Shown here piece after piece: positions 8,555 through 17,491 of a stretch of DNA of 64,000 nucleotides; position 1 is the stretch's first letter, and the number at the start of each line of letters is the position of its first letter. The position numbers and the translations under genes are program-made. The stretch comes from Chitinophaga eiseniae (GTDB lineage: Bacteria > Bacteroidota > Bacteroidia > Chitinophagales > Chitinophagaceae), in NCBI RefSeq assembly GCF_012641265.1, contig NZ_JABAHZ010000003.1:248001-312000 (forward strand), read 5' to 3'. The notes under the pieces were generated by a model. The model was not told where the DNA came from. It did no database searches and saw only the letters and a list, made by a program, of their open reading frames with translations.

Positions 8555-9235
8555 ATGAAGTATACTTGTTACGGACATTCTTGTTTTGCAGTGGAAATAA
8601 AGGGAAAAAACATTCTTTTTGATCCTTTCATTACGCATAACGAGCTGGCAAAAAAAGTAGACATTCATGCCATAAAGGCGGATTATATTTTTGTGTCGCA
8701 TGGGCATGAAGACCATACCGCCGACCTGATTGACCTGGCGAAGCGTACGGGGGCTACCGTGGTATCCAATTATGAAATTGTTACCTGGGCAGGTAAACAG
8801 GGGTTGACAAAGCTGCATCCCATGAATACCGGTGGTAAATGGGCTTTTGAGTTTGGCACCGTAAAATGTGTGGTTGCGCAGCATTCCAGCAGTTTACCGG
8901 ATGGCACTTACGGCGGCAACCCGATGGGCTTTATATTTATGACGGAAGAAGGAAATTTTTATTATTCCGGCGATACGGCGCTCACCCTGGATATGGAGCT
9001 GGTGCCGTCTGTTGCTACCCTGGATTTTGCCGTACTGCCGATTGGTGATAATTTCACGATGGGTATTACGGATGCCATTGCAGCAGCCGAATTAATAGAA
9101 TGCGACAGGATAGTGGGTGTTCATTACAATACTTTTGGCTACGTAAAAATTGATCCCGTTGAAGCAATCGGGCAATTCGGAGATGCTGGTCTGGATCTGA
9201 TACTTCCTGAAATAGGAAGTACTATAGAGGTTTGA
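8555..9235 (+). CDS. UPF0173 metal-dependent hydrolase
   Basis: Metallo-beta-lactamase-fold hydrolase of the UPF0173 (YtkL-like) family, 226 residues, the normal size. The zinc motif H-x-H-x-D-H is in VSHGHEDHTAD near residue 50. Further ligands appear in the Y-S-G-D-T-A motif near 137 and in V-G-V-H-Y-N near 187. The N-terminus (M-K-Y-T-C-Y-G-H-S-C-F) matches the family, so the ATG at 8555 is chosen over a TTG two codons upstream. Substrate unknown. It is 67 bases upstream of parA and may be co-transcribed. Confidence 0.9.
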   Translation: MKYTCYGHSCFAVEIKGKNILFDPFITHNELAKKVDIHAIKADYIFVSHGHEDHTADLIDLAKRTGATVVSNYEIVTWAGKQGLTKLHPMNTGGKWAFEFGTVKCVVAQHSSSLPDGTYGGNPMGFIFMTEEGNFYYSGDTALTLDMELVPSVATLDFAVLPIGDNFTMGITDAIAAAELIECDRIVGVHYNTFGYVKIDPVEAIGQFGDAGLDLILPEIGSTIEV

Positions 9236-9302
9236 GGAGGAAGTGATCATAGCTGATTTATCCTTTATCCTATAAATAACCTTAGAATTTTTAAACAACA
9301 CA

Positions 9303-10124
9303 ATGGCTAGAATAATCGCAATCGCTAACCAGAAAGGTGGCGTAGGAAAAACTACAAGTGCAATAAACCTGGCAAGCAGCCTGGCTGTGCTGGAATTTAA
9401 AACACTGTTGGTAGATGCCGACCCGCAGGCCAACAGCACTACGGGGCTGGGTTTCGACCTGCGCAATGTGCAGCAGAGTTTGTACGACTGTATGGTGAAC
9501 GATGTGCAGGCCAAAGATGTAGTACTGGAATCAGATACTCCCAACCTGAAAGTGCTGCCTTCCCATATCGACCTGGTAGGAGCAGAACTGGAGCTCATCA
9601 ACCATCCCAACCGGGAACGGGTGATGAAACAGGTGATTGATAGCGTGGCATCGGACTATGATTTTGTGATTGTAGACTGCTCTCCTTCCCTGGGCCTGAT
9701 CACGGTAAATGCCCTGGTGGCTTCCAACTCCGTGATTATCCCGGTACAATGCGAATTCTTTGCCCTGGAAGGTTTGGGTAAATTGCTGAACACGATAAAA
9801 ATTGTACAAAGCCGCTTAAATACAGCGCTGGAAATAGAAGGCATCCTGATGACCATGTATGATGGTCGTTTGCGCCTGAGTAACCAGGTAGTGGATGAAG
9901 TAAAACAACATTTTGAAGAAAGTGTGTTTAACACCATCATTCACCGCAACACCAAACTGGGAGAGGCTCCCAGCTTTGGTAAATCTGTAATTATGTATGA
10001 TGCCGCCAGCACAGGAGCTATCAACTACCTGAACCTGGCCAAGGAAATCCTGCAAAAACATAACTACACCAAAATTAAATCCAAAGACAAAATCCTAGCT
10101 ATTAACGATGACCAATCCAAGTAA
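9303..10124 (+). CDS. parA: chromosome-partitioning ATPase ParA
   Basis: Soj/ParA-type ATPase that works with ParB and parS to segregate the chromosome origin. It has 273 residues, with the deviant Walker A QKGGVGKTTSAI at about 9-20, the nucleotide-linked D-A-D-P-Q-A-N at about 40-46, and VDCSPSLG near 123. No N-terminal DNA-binding extension is present, as expected for chromosomal type Ib proteins. Its last 17 bases overlap parB in another frame, which implies translational coupling. Confidence 0.96.
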   Translation: MARIIAIANQKGGVGKTTSAINLASSLAVLEFKTLLVDADPQANSTTGLGFDLRNVQQSLYDCMVNDVQAKDVVLESDTPNLKVLPSHIDLVGAELELINHPNRERVMKQVIDSVASDYDFVIVDCSPSLGLITVNALVASNSVIIPVQCEFFALEGLGKLLNTIKIVQSRLNTALEIEGILMTMYDGRLRLSNQVVDEVKQHFEESVFNTIIHRNTKLGEAPSFGKSVIMYDAASTGAINYLNLAKEILQKHNYTKIKSKDKILAINDDQSK

Positions 10125-11025
10125 GAAAGAGGCGTTGGGTAAGGGCATCCGCTCTCTGCTTCAAAACATTGATACAGACCTGAAGCATACTGCCAGTACC
10201 CTGGGTGATAAGGTAGTAGCTGCTGCTACCGGTATTGAACGCATATCGCTGGATCTGATTGTAACCAATCCGAAACAGCCGCGTCGCGACTTTGATGAAG
10301 TTTCTTTACAGGAGTTGAGCCAGTCTATCAAACTGCACGACATTATTCAGCCTATTACGGTATCAAAAGTCAACAGTAAGAAATACCAGCTGATAGCCGG
10401 TGAAAGGCGTTTAAGAGCCAGCAAGCTGGCCGGTTTGAAAGATATCCCCGCCTATGTTCGCCAGGTGAACGACCAGGAACTGCTGGAACTGGCGCTGCTG
10501 GAAAACCTCCAACGCGAAAACCTCAACGCTATTGAGGTAGGATTGAGCTACAAACGGTTAATGGAAGAATGTACCCTTACACAGGAACAGGTGGCCGACC
10601 GTATGGGCAAGGAAAGAAGTACCGTTACCAACTATATACGCCTGCTTAAACTGCCTCCTGATATCCAGGTGGCCGTACGCAATGGCCAGTTAAGCATGGG
10701 ACATGCCCGTGTTTTGACCGGCGTGGAAAATGTGGAAAACCAACTTTTCCTGTACAACGAAATTCTGAAAGCCGGTTTGTCGGTACGACAAACAGAAGAC
10801 CTGGCCCGCAGAATTAATCAAACCGACAAAAATCGTCAGCAGCCATCTGCTAAATTAAAGTTACCTCCTGCATTTCAGAAGATCCAGGATAAGCTTTCCT
10901 CTCATTTCTCTACCAAAGTAAAACTGGACAGGGGTAAGAGCGGCAAAGGCAGTATTTTGATTGAATTCTATTCGGACGAAGAACTGGATAGCATCCTGGA
11001 AAAAATAGATATATACGGTGGCTAA
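10108..11025 (+). CDS. parB: chromosome-partitioning protein ParB
   Basis: ParB/Spo0J CTP-dependent DNA clamp that loads at parS and spreads. 305 residues. The ParB N-terminal nuclease-like fold is at about 40-135, with the CTP motif G-E-R-R-L-R-A-S near 98. A helix-turn-helix follows (about 140-200, LTQEQVADRMGKERSTVTNYIRLL) and a C-terminal dimerisation domain. It overlaps parA by 17 bases and the next gene by 8. I found no parS-like palindrome inside the window. Confidence 0.96.
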   Translation: MTNPSKKEALGKGIRSLLQNIDTDLKHTASTLGDKVVAAATGIERISLDLIVTNPKQPRRDFDEVSLQELSQSIKLHDIIQPITVSKVNSKKYQLIAGERRLRASKLAGLKDIPAYVRQVNDQELLELALLENLQRENLNAIEVGLSYKRLMEECTLTQEQVADRMGKERSTVTNYIRLLKLPPDIQVAVRNGQLSMGHARVLTGVENVENQLFLYNEILKAGLSVRQTEDLARRINQTDKNRQQPSAKLKLPPAFQKIQDKLSSHFSTKVKLDRGKSGKGSILIEFYSDEELDSILEKIDIYGG

Positions 11026-11731
11026 CACGGCTCAACAAATACTTCATTTATCACAACGTTTTTGCTTATTGCTTTTGTTTGCCATGGTGGCGGCTTTGCC
11101 GCTTCGGGCACAACAGGATACCCTGCGCCCTATTGCCAAAACCATGGACACCCTTATCCGGCCCGTTCCTGCACCAGGTACAGACACGGTAAAAAAGGCG
11201 AATAAAGCATTGCTGACCGATTCCTCTTACGTTCCGGATTCCAGGTTGCCTCATAGTCCGCGTAAAGCAGCCCTCTACTCGGCCGTACTGCCAGGCCTTG
11301 GACAGGTTTACAACAAAGAATACTGGAAAGTACCACTGGTATATGCTGCCATCGGTACCTGTACCTATTTCTTTATAGACAACATGAAGACCTACAAGCT
11401 GTTTCGCGATGCTTACCGGTTGCGGGTAGATGGAAACCCCGATACCAATGATACCGGGGAAACCGTGAAATTCGATACCGAGTCGCTGAAACTCAACCGG
11501 GATCAGTTCCGGCAGTATGTAGATTATTCCGTATTATTTTTTGTACTGGCTTATGGCTTAAACATCGTGGACGCCACGGTGTTTGCGCATCTGCGTAATT
11601 TCGATATGTCTGATGACCTCAGTATGCGGATATCTCCTACACTGATTAACAACCGTACCCTGGGCATCGGTATTCATCTTTCCATTGGTAATAAAAAGTC
11701 CAAAGGAAGCCGGTATTTTGCCGGCCGCTGA
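11018..11731 (+). CDS. DUF5683 membrane protein of the parAB operon
   Basis: 237-residue envelope protein of the DUF5683 family. An N-terminal signal or anchor segment occupies about residues 14-32, with possible cleavage after L-R-A-Q, followed by a low-complexity linker. The conserved core begins at SPRKAALYSAVLPGLGQVYN (about 82-101) and continues with two hydrophobic segments (about 108-125 and 168-186). It overlaps parB by 8 bases. A parA-parB-DUF5683-dapB order is a familiar Bacteroidota arrangement. Function unknown; the core resembles small two-helix membrane domains. Confidence 0.85.
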   Translation: MANTAQQILHLSQRFCLLLLFAMVAALPLRAQQDTLRPIAKTMDTLIRPVPAPGTDTVKKANKALLTDSSYVPDSRLPHSPRKAALYSAVLPGLGQVYNKEYWKVPLVYAAIGTCTYFFIDNMKTYKLFRDAYRLRVDGNPDTNDTGETVKFDTESLKLNRDQFRQYVDYSVLFFVLAYGLNIVDATVFAHLRNFDMSDDLSMRISPTLINNRTLGIGIHLSIGNKKSKGSRYFAGR

Positions 11732-11776
11732 TCACACATGTATCAATCCATCATCTAACATACAACTATAAGGGTC

Positions 11777-12487
11777 ATGAAAATAGCGCTCATCGGATAT
11801 GGGAAAATGGGAAAGGCTATAGACGCCATTGCTACTGCGAAAGGGCATGAAATAGTACTCCGTACCAGCAGCCAGCAGCCGCTGACAAAGGAACAACTGG
11901 CAGGGGTAGATGTAGCCATTGAATTTACAGTTCCGGAAACCGCCTACCAGAATATTATCACCTGCTTTGAAGCCAATGTACCTGTAGTAAGCGGGACTAC
12001 CGGCTGGCTCGATAAATTGCCGGCCATAAAAGCGCTGTGTGAAGAAAAGAAACAGGCTTTTTTACATACCACCAACTTCAGCATAGGCGTCAATATCTTC
12101 TTTGAAGTCAATAAAAAGCTGGCTGAGCTGATGGCACATCAGCCGCAGTATAATGTGTGGATGGAAGAAATTCATCATACTCAAAAGAAAGATGCCCCCA
12201 GCGGCACCGCGCTTTCCCTGGCTGAACAGGTAATGTCGTCGGTAACGCGCAAAACCAAGTGGGTAAATGAAGAAAGCAATCAACCCGACACCCTGTCTAT
12301 CATCTCTAAAAGGATAGATCCGGCACCGGGTACCCATATAATCAGCTACACTTCTGCCATCGATGATATTACCATTACGCATACGGCGCATTCCCGGGAA
12401 GGATTTGCTGCCGGCGCAGTAGTAGCGGCGGAATGGCTGAAGGGCAAAACCGGTGTGTTTACTATGCGGGAGGTGTTGGGCCTGTAA
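11777..12487 (+). CDS. dapB: 4-hydroxy-tetrahydrodipicolinate reductase
   Basis: Reduces 4-hydroxy-tetrahydrodipicolinate with NAD(P)H on the way to diaminopimelate and lysine. 236 residues, slightly shorter than the enterobacterial enzyme, as usual in this phylum. It has the N-terminal Rossmann motif GYGKMGKAI at about 7-15, VSGTTGW near 75, and the family signature with catalytic His-His and Lys, EEIHHTQKKDAPSGTAL, near 130-146. It lies 45 bases behind the DUF5683 gene and is probably in the same transcript. No lepB follows. Confidence 0.96.
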   Translation: MKIALIGYGKMGKAIDAIATAKGHEIVLRTSSQQPLTKEQLAGVDVAIEFTVPETAYQNIITCFEANVPVVSGTTGWLDKLPAIKALCEEKKQAFLHTTNFSIGVNIFFEVNKKLAELMAHQPQYNVWMEEIHHTQKKDAPSGTALSLAEQVMSSVTRKTKWVNEESNQPDTLSIISKRIDPAPGTHIISYTSAIDDITITHTAHSREGFAAGAVVAAEWLKGKTGVFTMREVLGL

Positions 12488-12608
12488 CACCCGGACCTCT
12501 GCTTTTAGCCCCACTGGCTGCTAGCGAAAAACTGCTTATCTTTACAGGAATAATAAAAAGTGCCCGCTGCACTATTCGTTCATCCGGGAGGGATGCAAAT
12601 CAGTCAGT

Positions 12609-13025
12609 ATGTTATCAAAAAAAACACAATACGCTTTTCACGCTTTAGTACACCTGGCAGAGAATGTAGATAAGGGCCCTATCCTTATTTCTGAAATAGC
12701 CCAGGAGAAAAATATCTCTATCAAATTCCTGGAAAATATCCTGTTGGAATTGAAGAATGCCGGGATTCTCGGCAGTAAAAAAGGGAAAGGAGGTGGCTAC
12801 TACCTGATGCGGCCTCCCAAAGAGATTGCATTGGCCAAGATTATCCGTTTGCTGGATGGTCCTATTGCCCTGCTTCCCTGCGTGAGCCTCAATTACTACG
12901 AACGTTGCGAAAATTGCCGTGATGAAGCCGTTTGCGGCCTGAATGAAGTGATGGGAAAAGTAAGGGATTCCGCCCTGAAAATATTGGAAAACAAGACGTT
13001 GAAAGATATCCTGACACGAGGCTAA
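12609..13025 (+). CDS. Rrf2-family transcriptional regulator, probable cys-operon regulator
   Basis: 138-residue winged-helix regulator. The N-terminal Rrf2 domain shows K-K-T-Q-Y-A-F-H-A-L, the recognition helix S-I-K-F-L-E-N-I-L and the glycine-rich wing GKGGGYYL near 60. Cysteines near residues 94, 101, 104 and 110 (C-V-S-L...C-E-N-C...C-G-L) exceed the three-cysteine set of iron-sulfur Rrf2 proteins and could bind a cluster or sense thiols. It lies upstream of cysH-cysD-cysN on the same strand, which suggests a CymR/CysR-like role in sulfur control (inference). A palindromic element separates it from the cys promoter. Confidence 0.88.
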   Translation: MLSKKTQYAFHALVHLAENVDKGPILISEIAQEKNISIKFLENILLELKNAGILGSKKGKGGGYYLMRPPKEIALAKIIRLLDGPIALLPCVSLNYYERCENCRDEAVCGLNEVMGKVRDSALKILENKTLKDILTRG

Positions 13026-13031
13026 GCCTAA

Positions 13032-13130
13032 GCTGAAAGCATAAAGCCGAAAGCTATTAAAGCAAATGATATAAGCGAATATTTTAATATTCTGCAGACA
13101 TCATTTGCTTTAATAGCTTTTTGCTTTCGG
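13032..13130. repeat. dispersed palindromic element, copy 2
   Basis: AAAGCTATTAAAGC... at 13050-13070 pairs perfectly over 21 bases with 13100-13120. The outer arms (CTGAAAGCATAAAGCC on the left, a shortened CTTTCGG on the right) are imperfect, as if one AAAGC unit had been lost. The centre shares TAAGCGA-TA with copy 1. It begins directly after the Rrf2 stop codon. Confidence 0.75.
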
Positions 13131-13188
13131 TCCTGTCGTCAATGCCCCTCTCCCATGGCCTGTTTATAAGAAAGAAATAATTTTTTAC

Positions 13189-13213
13189 CCTATTAGTCTA
13201 TCTTTTTTATAGG
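13189..13213. promoter_or_regulatory. candidate operator at the cysH promoter
   Basis: CCTAT at 13189-13193 and ATAGG at 13209-13213 form an inverted repeat just upstream of the -7 element (13221-13228), covering the -33 region. The Rrf2 protein encoded upstream is the natural candidate to bind it. Confidence 0.35.
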
Positions 13214-13220
13214 TTTTATG

Positions 13221-13228
13221 TATTTTTG
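13221..13228 (+). promoter_or_regulatory. -7 element of the cysH-cysD-cysN operon
   Basis: TATTTTTG matches TAnnTTTG. A small inverted repeat ACGG-N6-CCGT (13231-13244) lies at the expected transcription start. The leader would be about 55 bases. Confidence 0.5.
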
Positions 13229-13291
13229 TTACGGGAGTGACCGTAATTGCTCCGCTGGCACTACACACATCAATTTATAAGGAAGAGCTAC

Positions 13292-13975
13292 ATGACAGAC
13301 ATTACCACCGCACTGGCCAACAAATCGGTGGAGGAGTCGATACAGTACCTGGTAGAGCAATACCCCGGGGCTGTGGCTTTCTCAACCTCCTTTGGTCAGG
13401 AAGACCAGGTAATAGCAGATATTATCTGGCGTAACCATTTGCCGGTTAGAGTTTTTACCCTCGACACAGGGCGCCTGTTCCAGGAAACATACGATGTAAT
13501 GGACCTGACTATGGCCCGCTACAAACAGCCTGTAGAAGTATTTTATCCTGAAACAGCTGCCGTAGAAAAACTGGTGGCCGCCAAAGGCCCCAACAGCTTT
13601 TACGAATCGGTGGAAAACCGCAAGGAATGTTGTGGTATCCGTAAAATAGTGCCGCTCAACCGGGCACTGGAAGGCGTAAAAGTGTGGATCACCGGACTCC
13701 GGGCAGAGCAGTCTGATAACCGCCAGGGCATGGAAACCCTTGAATGGGACGCACAACGCCACCTTTATAAGTACAATCCGCTGATTCATTGGGGTTACGA
13801 CGAAGTACTGGCCCACCTGGACAAGTACAACGTTCCCTACAATAAGCTGCATGATAAAGGCTTCATCAGCATTGGCTGCGCACCCTGTACACGCGCCATC
13901 GAGCCGGGAGAACATCCGCGCGCCGGCCGTTGGTGGTGGGAACAGTCGCACAAAGAATGCGGCCTGCACGGATAA
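13292..13975 (+). CDS. cysH: adenylyl-sulfate (APS) reductase
   Basis: Assimilatory reductase that converts activated sulfate to sulfite with thioredoxin. 227 residues. The PAPS-reductase fold begins with the modified P-loop F-S-T-S-F-G-Q-E-D near 32. A Cys-Cys pair in ECCGIRK near 112 and a C-x-x-C in GCAPCTR near 196 are the ligands of a [4Fe-4S] cluster, pointing to APS rather than PAPS as substrate. The redox-active C-terminal E-C-G-L-H is intact. The ATG at 13292, behind AAGGAAG, is preferred to one at 13247, which would add fifteen unrelated residues. Confidence 0.95.
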   Translation: MTDITTALANKSVEESIQYLVEQYPGAVAFSTSFGQEDQVIADIIWRNHLPVRVFTLDTGRLFQETYDVMDLTMARYKQPVEVFYPETAAVEKLVAAKGPNSFYESVENRKECCGIRKIVPLNRALEGVKVWITGLRAEQSDNRQGMETLEWDAQRHLYKYNPLIHWGYDEVLAHLDKYNVPYNKLHDKGFISIGCAPCTRAIEPGEHPRAGRWWWEQSHKECGLHG

Positions 13976-14023
13976 AGTGATCAAGTACAGCTTTTAGAAT
14001 TCAGCATAAATCATTTATAGTCT

Positions 14024-14932
14024 ATGACTAATCAAATCAATTGGGAATTTCCACAAGCACTGGAAGATGAAGCCATTTATATACTCCGCGAAACCGTAGC
14101 ACAGTTCGAAAAACCAGTGCTCCTGTTTTCCGGCGGAAAGGATTCTATCACCCTCGTAAGACTGGCCCAAAAGGCATTTTATCCCGGTAAAATTCCTTTC
14201 TCCCTGCTACACGTAGATACCGGCCACAACTTCCCTGAAACCATCGCTTTCCGCGACTGGCTGGTAAATACACTGGGACTGGATATCATTGTAAGAAATG
14301 TACAGGACAGTATTGACCAGGGAAAAGTGCAGGAAGAAACCGGCAAATATGCCAGCAGAAACGCCCTGCAAACCGTTACCCTGCTGGATGCCATCGAAGA
14401 GGGCAAGTTTGATGCCTGCATCGGGGGCGCCCGCCGCGATGAAGAAAAAGCACGCGCTAAAGAAAGAATATTTTCTGTGAGAGATGAATTCGGTCAGTGG
14501 AACGCTAAAATGCAACGCCCTGAACTGTTCGACATCCTCAACGGAAAAATCAATATAGGCGAAAACGTAAGGGTATTCCCGATCTCCAACTGGACAGAGC
14601 TGGATGTATGGAACTACATTGTACGTGAAAAGCTGGAAATACCATCTATCTACTTCTCTCATGAAAGAGAAATCATTGAACGCGATGGACTTTACTGGCC
14701 TTATTCCTCCTTCCTTAATACGACTGCCGATGAGGTGCCTTTCCGCCAGAAAGTACGCTTTCGTACCGTGGGCGATATGACCTGTACGGCAGCAGTGCTT
14801 TCCGAAGCAGACAAACTGGAAGATATTATTGCCGAAATCATGGAGGCTAAAATCTCTGAACGGGGTGCGCGTATCGACGATAAACGCTCAGAAGCCGCCA
14901 TGGAAAAGAGAAAGCAGGCGGGATATTTTTAA
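14024..14932 (+). CDS. cysD: sulfate adenylyltransferase subunit 2
   Basis: Catalytic subunit of ATP sulfurylase; with CysN it makes adenylyl sulfate from ATP and sulfate, driven by GTP. 302 residues, full length, with the PP-loop LFSGGKDSITL near 34-44 and the family stretches GGARRDEEKARAKERIFS near 134-151 and WTELDVWNYI near 189-198. It is the second gene of the operon, 48 bases after cysH. Confidence 0.97.
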   Translation: MTNQINWEFPQALEDEAIYILRETVAQFEKPVLLFSGGKDSITLVRLAQKAFYPGKIPFSLLHVDTGHNFPETIAFRDWLVNTLGLDIIVRNVQDSIDQGKVQEETGKYASRNALQTVTLLDAIEEGKFDACIGGARRDEEKARAKERIFSVRDEFGQWNAKMQRPELFDILNGKINIGENVRVFPISNWTELDVWNYIVREKLEIPSIYFSHEREIIERDGLYWPYSSFLNTTADEVPFRQKVRFRTVGDMTCTAAVLSEADKLEDIIAEIMEAKISERGARIDDKRSEAAMEKRKQAGYF

Positions 14933-15008
14933 TCAGTACCCGGGTATTTTCATTTAACTGAACACATTTTTTGAGCGGCAAGCCGCTGCATCTTAAAGCT
15001 AAAATATT

Positions 15009-16256
15009 ATGGAGGTTTTACGTATAGCCACTTCCGGTAGTGTAGATGATGGTAAAAGTACTTTAATAGGCCGTTTATTATACGATACCAATTCTATCCC
15101 CCAGGATAAAATGGAGGCGCTCCACGCCGCCAGCAAAAGAAAAGGACTTGATTTTACAGATCTGTCGCTGCTGACCGATGGATTGGTAGCCGAGCGTGAG
15201 CAAGGTATCACCATCGATGTGGCGCATATCTATTTTTCCACGCCTACCCGCAAATACATCATTGCAGATACCCCCGGGCATATTGAATATACCCGCAACA
15301 TGGTAACAGGTGCTTCCAATGCACAGGTATCACTGATATTGATCGACGCCCGCAAGGGAATTGTGGAACAAACCCACCGTCACTTCTTTATCGCCAACCT
15401 GTTGCGCATCCCTTACCTGGTAGTATGTGTAAATAAAATGGACCTGGTAGATTACAGCGAAGCACGCTTTAACCAGATCGTGGAAGATTTCCAGGTAATG
15501 CTGGACAATGCCTCCTTCAAAGGCCAGGAAGTAAAATTCATCCCCATTTCATCCCTGTATGGCGAAAACGTAGCCAGCCGCAACGGCACCATCAGCTGGT
15601 ACCAGGGCGATACCTTACTGGAATACCTGGAGCAGGTATCGTTTGACCATGAAGATAACCAGCATCCCGCCCGCTTCCCGATTCAAAGCGTGATCCGCCC
15701 CAGAACCACCGAATACCACGATTTCCGCGGCTTCGCCGGGAAGGTAGTCAGCGGTCATTTTAATGTAGGCGATGAGGTAGTATCGTTGCCATCGGGACAA
15801 AAAAGCAAGATCAAAACGATTGAGCAATTTGAAAAGCAACTAACGGTAGCGCATGCACGTGAAAGTGTAGTGATTACCCTGGAAGATGAAATAGACAGCA
15901 GCCGCGGTAACATGCTGGTGAAAACTACTGAGGTACCACAGCAACTGAAAGAAGTAAGCGCCAACATCTGCTGGATGGATCAGCAAAAACTGACCAATGG
16001 CAAAACGTACTTACTGCAGCATGGCGTTAACCGGGTGAAAGCGAAAGTACAGCAGATCCAATATATTACAGACGTTACCAACCACCTGCAGAAAGCAGAT
16101 AAAACTGAGATGGGCCTGAATGATATCGGTAAAGTTTCCATAAAGACGGCCGCCCCGATATTTGCAGACGCCTATCAAAACAACCCGGCCAATGGTGCAT
16201 TCATCCTGATCGATGAATTTAACAACACCACGGTAGCAGTAGGATTTATTGACTAA
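15009..16256 (+). CDS. cysN: sulfate adenylyltransferase subunit 1 (GTPase)
   Basis: EF-Tu-like GTPase that powers ATP sulfurylase. 415 residues. G1 box GSVDDGKST near 10-18, G2/G3 with E-Q-G-I-T-I-D and D-T-P-G-H near 65 and 89, and G4 N-K-M-D near 144. Beta-barrel domains 2 and 3 follow. It has no fused APS-kinase (CysC) domain, which fits an APS reductase downstream. It ends the operon; no sulfite reductase or sulfate transporter gene is nearby. Confidence 0.97.
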   Translation: MEVLRIATSGSVDDGKSTLIGRLLYDTNSIPQDKMEALHAASKRKGLDFTDLSLLTDGLVAEREQGITIDVAHIYFSTPTRKYIIADTPGHIEYTRNMVTGASNAQVSLILIDARKGIVEQTHRHFFIANLLRIPYLVVCVNKMDLVDYSEARFNQIVEDFQVMLDNASFKGQEVKFIPISSLYGENVASRNGTISWYQGDTLLEYLEQVSFDHEDNQHPARFPIQSVIRPRTTEYHDFRGFAGKVVSGHFNVGDEVVSLPSGQKSKIKTIEQFEKQLTVAHARESVVITLEDEIDSSRGNMLVKTTEVPQQLKEVSANICWMDQQKLTNGKTYLLQHGVNRVKAKVQQIQYITDVTNHLQKADKTEMGLNDIGKVSIKTAAPIFADAYQNNPANGAFILIDEFNNTTVAVGFID

Positions 16257-16273
16257 TCATATCCACATAAAAA

Positions 16274-16310
16274 AAGAAGCAGCTAAGATGGGATAACTTA
16301 GCTGCTTCTT
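16274..16310. terminator. terminator between cysN and the dehydrogenase gene
   Basis: A perfect 14-bp stem (16274-16287 with 16297-16310) is flanked by an A-run on the left and a T-rich stretch on the right. The two flanking genes converge here, so it probably serves both. Confidence 0.9.
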
Positions 16311-16326
16311 CTATTTTACAGATATA

Positions 16327-17265
16327 CTAAATGTTCTTCAGCATATCTTCCGTCATGCGGGCCAGATCATACTCTGGTTTCCAGCCCCAATCCTGACGGG
16401 CCTGTGTATCATCAATACTGTTTGGCCATCCGTCTGCAATTTCCTGGCGATAATCCGGCGCATAAGCCATCGTAAACCCGGGAATATGCTTTTTAATTTC
16501 TTCACCTATTTCTTTTGGTGAGAAGCTCATTGCCGAAAGGTTATAGGCAGAGCGTACATTGATTTTAGCCGCATCCGCTTCCATCAGTTCAATCGTAGCC
16601 CTGATCGCATCCGGCATGTACATCATAGGGAGGTACGTGTTTTCGGAGAGGAAGCTGGTATATTGCTGATGTTCTTTGGCTTCATGGAAGATCTCGATCG
16701 CGTAATCGGTAGTACCGCCGCCGGGTGCTGATTTGTAGCTGATCAGGCCGGGGTAGCGCAGACTCCTTACATCCACACCGAAACGGTGGTTATAGTATTC
16801 GCACCAGCGCTCACCGGCAAATTTGCTGATACCATAAATGGTAGTAGGCTCAATGATCGTGTGCTGTGGTGTATCCTGCGCCGGAGAATTAGGTCCGAAT
16901 ACTGCGATGGAACTAGGCCAATATACTTTGTCGAGATTTTCTTCTTTCGCAATATCCAGTACGTTCAGCAGGCTTTGCATATTGATATGCCAGGCCAGCA
17001 ACGGATTTTTTTCACCGGTAGCCGACAGGATCGCCGCCAGCAGGTAAACCTGGGTAATATTATGGCGGATCACCAACACATGCAGCATTTCCTTGTTCAT
17101 CACATCCAGCGACACATAAGGGCCTGTTCCTTTCAGCAAATCGTGCTCTTCCCGCAGATCTGAAGCCACCACATTGGTATCTCCATACATCTTTCTTAAG
17201 GCCAGTGTCAACTCCACGCCAATTTGTCCACAGGCGCCAATGACCAGAATCTTATCTTTCTTCAT
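16327..17265 (-). CDS. L-threonine 3-dehydrogenase, SDR type
   Basis: Extended short-chain dehydrogenase of 312 residues that closely fits the NAD-dependent L-threonine 3-dehydrogenases of Flavobacteria and psychrophiles, which make 2-amino-3-ketobutyrate. NAD motif G-A-C-G-Q-I-G near 9-15; catalytic S-S with Y-x-x-x-K in IYGISKFAGERW near 141; the substrate loop P-G-G-G-T-T-D-Y and LPMMYMPDAI are typical of the enzyme. The ATG at 17265 is preferred because an upstream in-frame ATG would add 23 residues before the Rossmann strand. A UDP-sugar epimerase is the main alternative but fits less well. Confidence 0.85.
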   Translation of the reverse strand: MKKDKILVIGACGQIGVELTLALRKMYGDTNVVASDLREEHDLLKGTGPYVSLDVMNKEMLHVLVIRHNITQVYLLAAILSATGEKNPLLAWHINMQSLLNVLDIAKEENLDKVYWPSSIAVFGPNSPAQDTPQHTIIEPTTIYGISKFAGERWCEYYNHRFGVDVRSLRYPGLISYKSAPGGGTTDYAIEIFHEAKEHQQYTSFLSENTYLPMMYMPDAIRATIELMEADAAKINVRSAYNLSAMSFSPKEIGEEIKKHIPGFTMAYAPDYRQEIADGWPNSIDDTQARQDWGWKPEYDLARMTEDMLKNI

Positions 17266-17470
17266 ACAAAAATATAATTGTAAGCTACTTTTTAAATCGG
17301 ACCGTAATATTAAAGGGTTCGTCGCTATTTCCACTCACGGCACCTCAGCGGATGACAATGTGATAACAATAAAAATACAAATGAGCAGCGCACATGGTTT
17401 CGAATTACAATACCATGACAATCATAGTAAATGTACTCCTTACGACCTAATGCCTTTGCCGGATAATGCC

Positions 17471-17478
17471 TATCTTTG
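17471..17478 (+). promoter_or_regulatory. -7 element of kdsA
   Basis: TATCTTTG matches TAnnTTTG and ends 13 bases before the ATG at 17492, predicting a leader of only a few bases. No well-spaced -33 TTTG is seen. Confidence 0.5.
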
Positions 17479-17491
17479 CCCCTTCAATTAA

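Noticed and set aside
9303..11025. parS site within or near parAB
   Set aside because: I looked for the GTTTCAC/GTGAAAC type palindrome and found no convincing match in the region.
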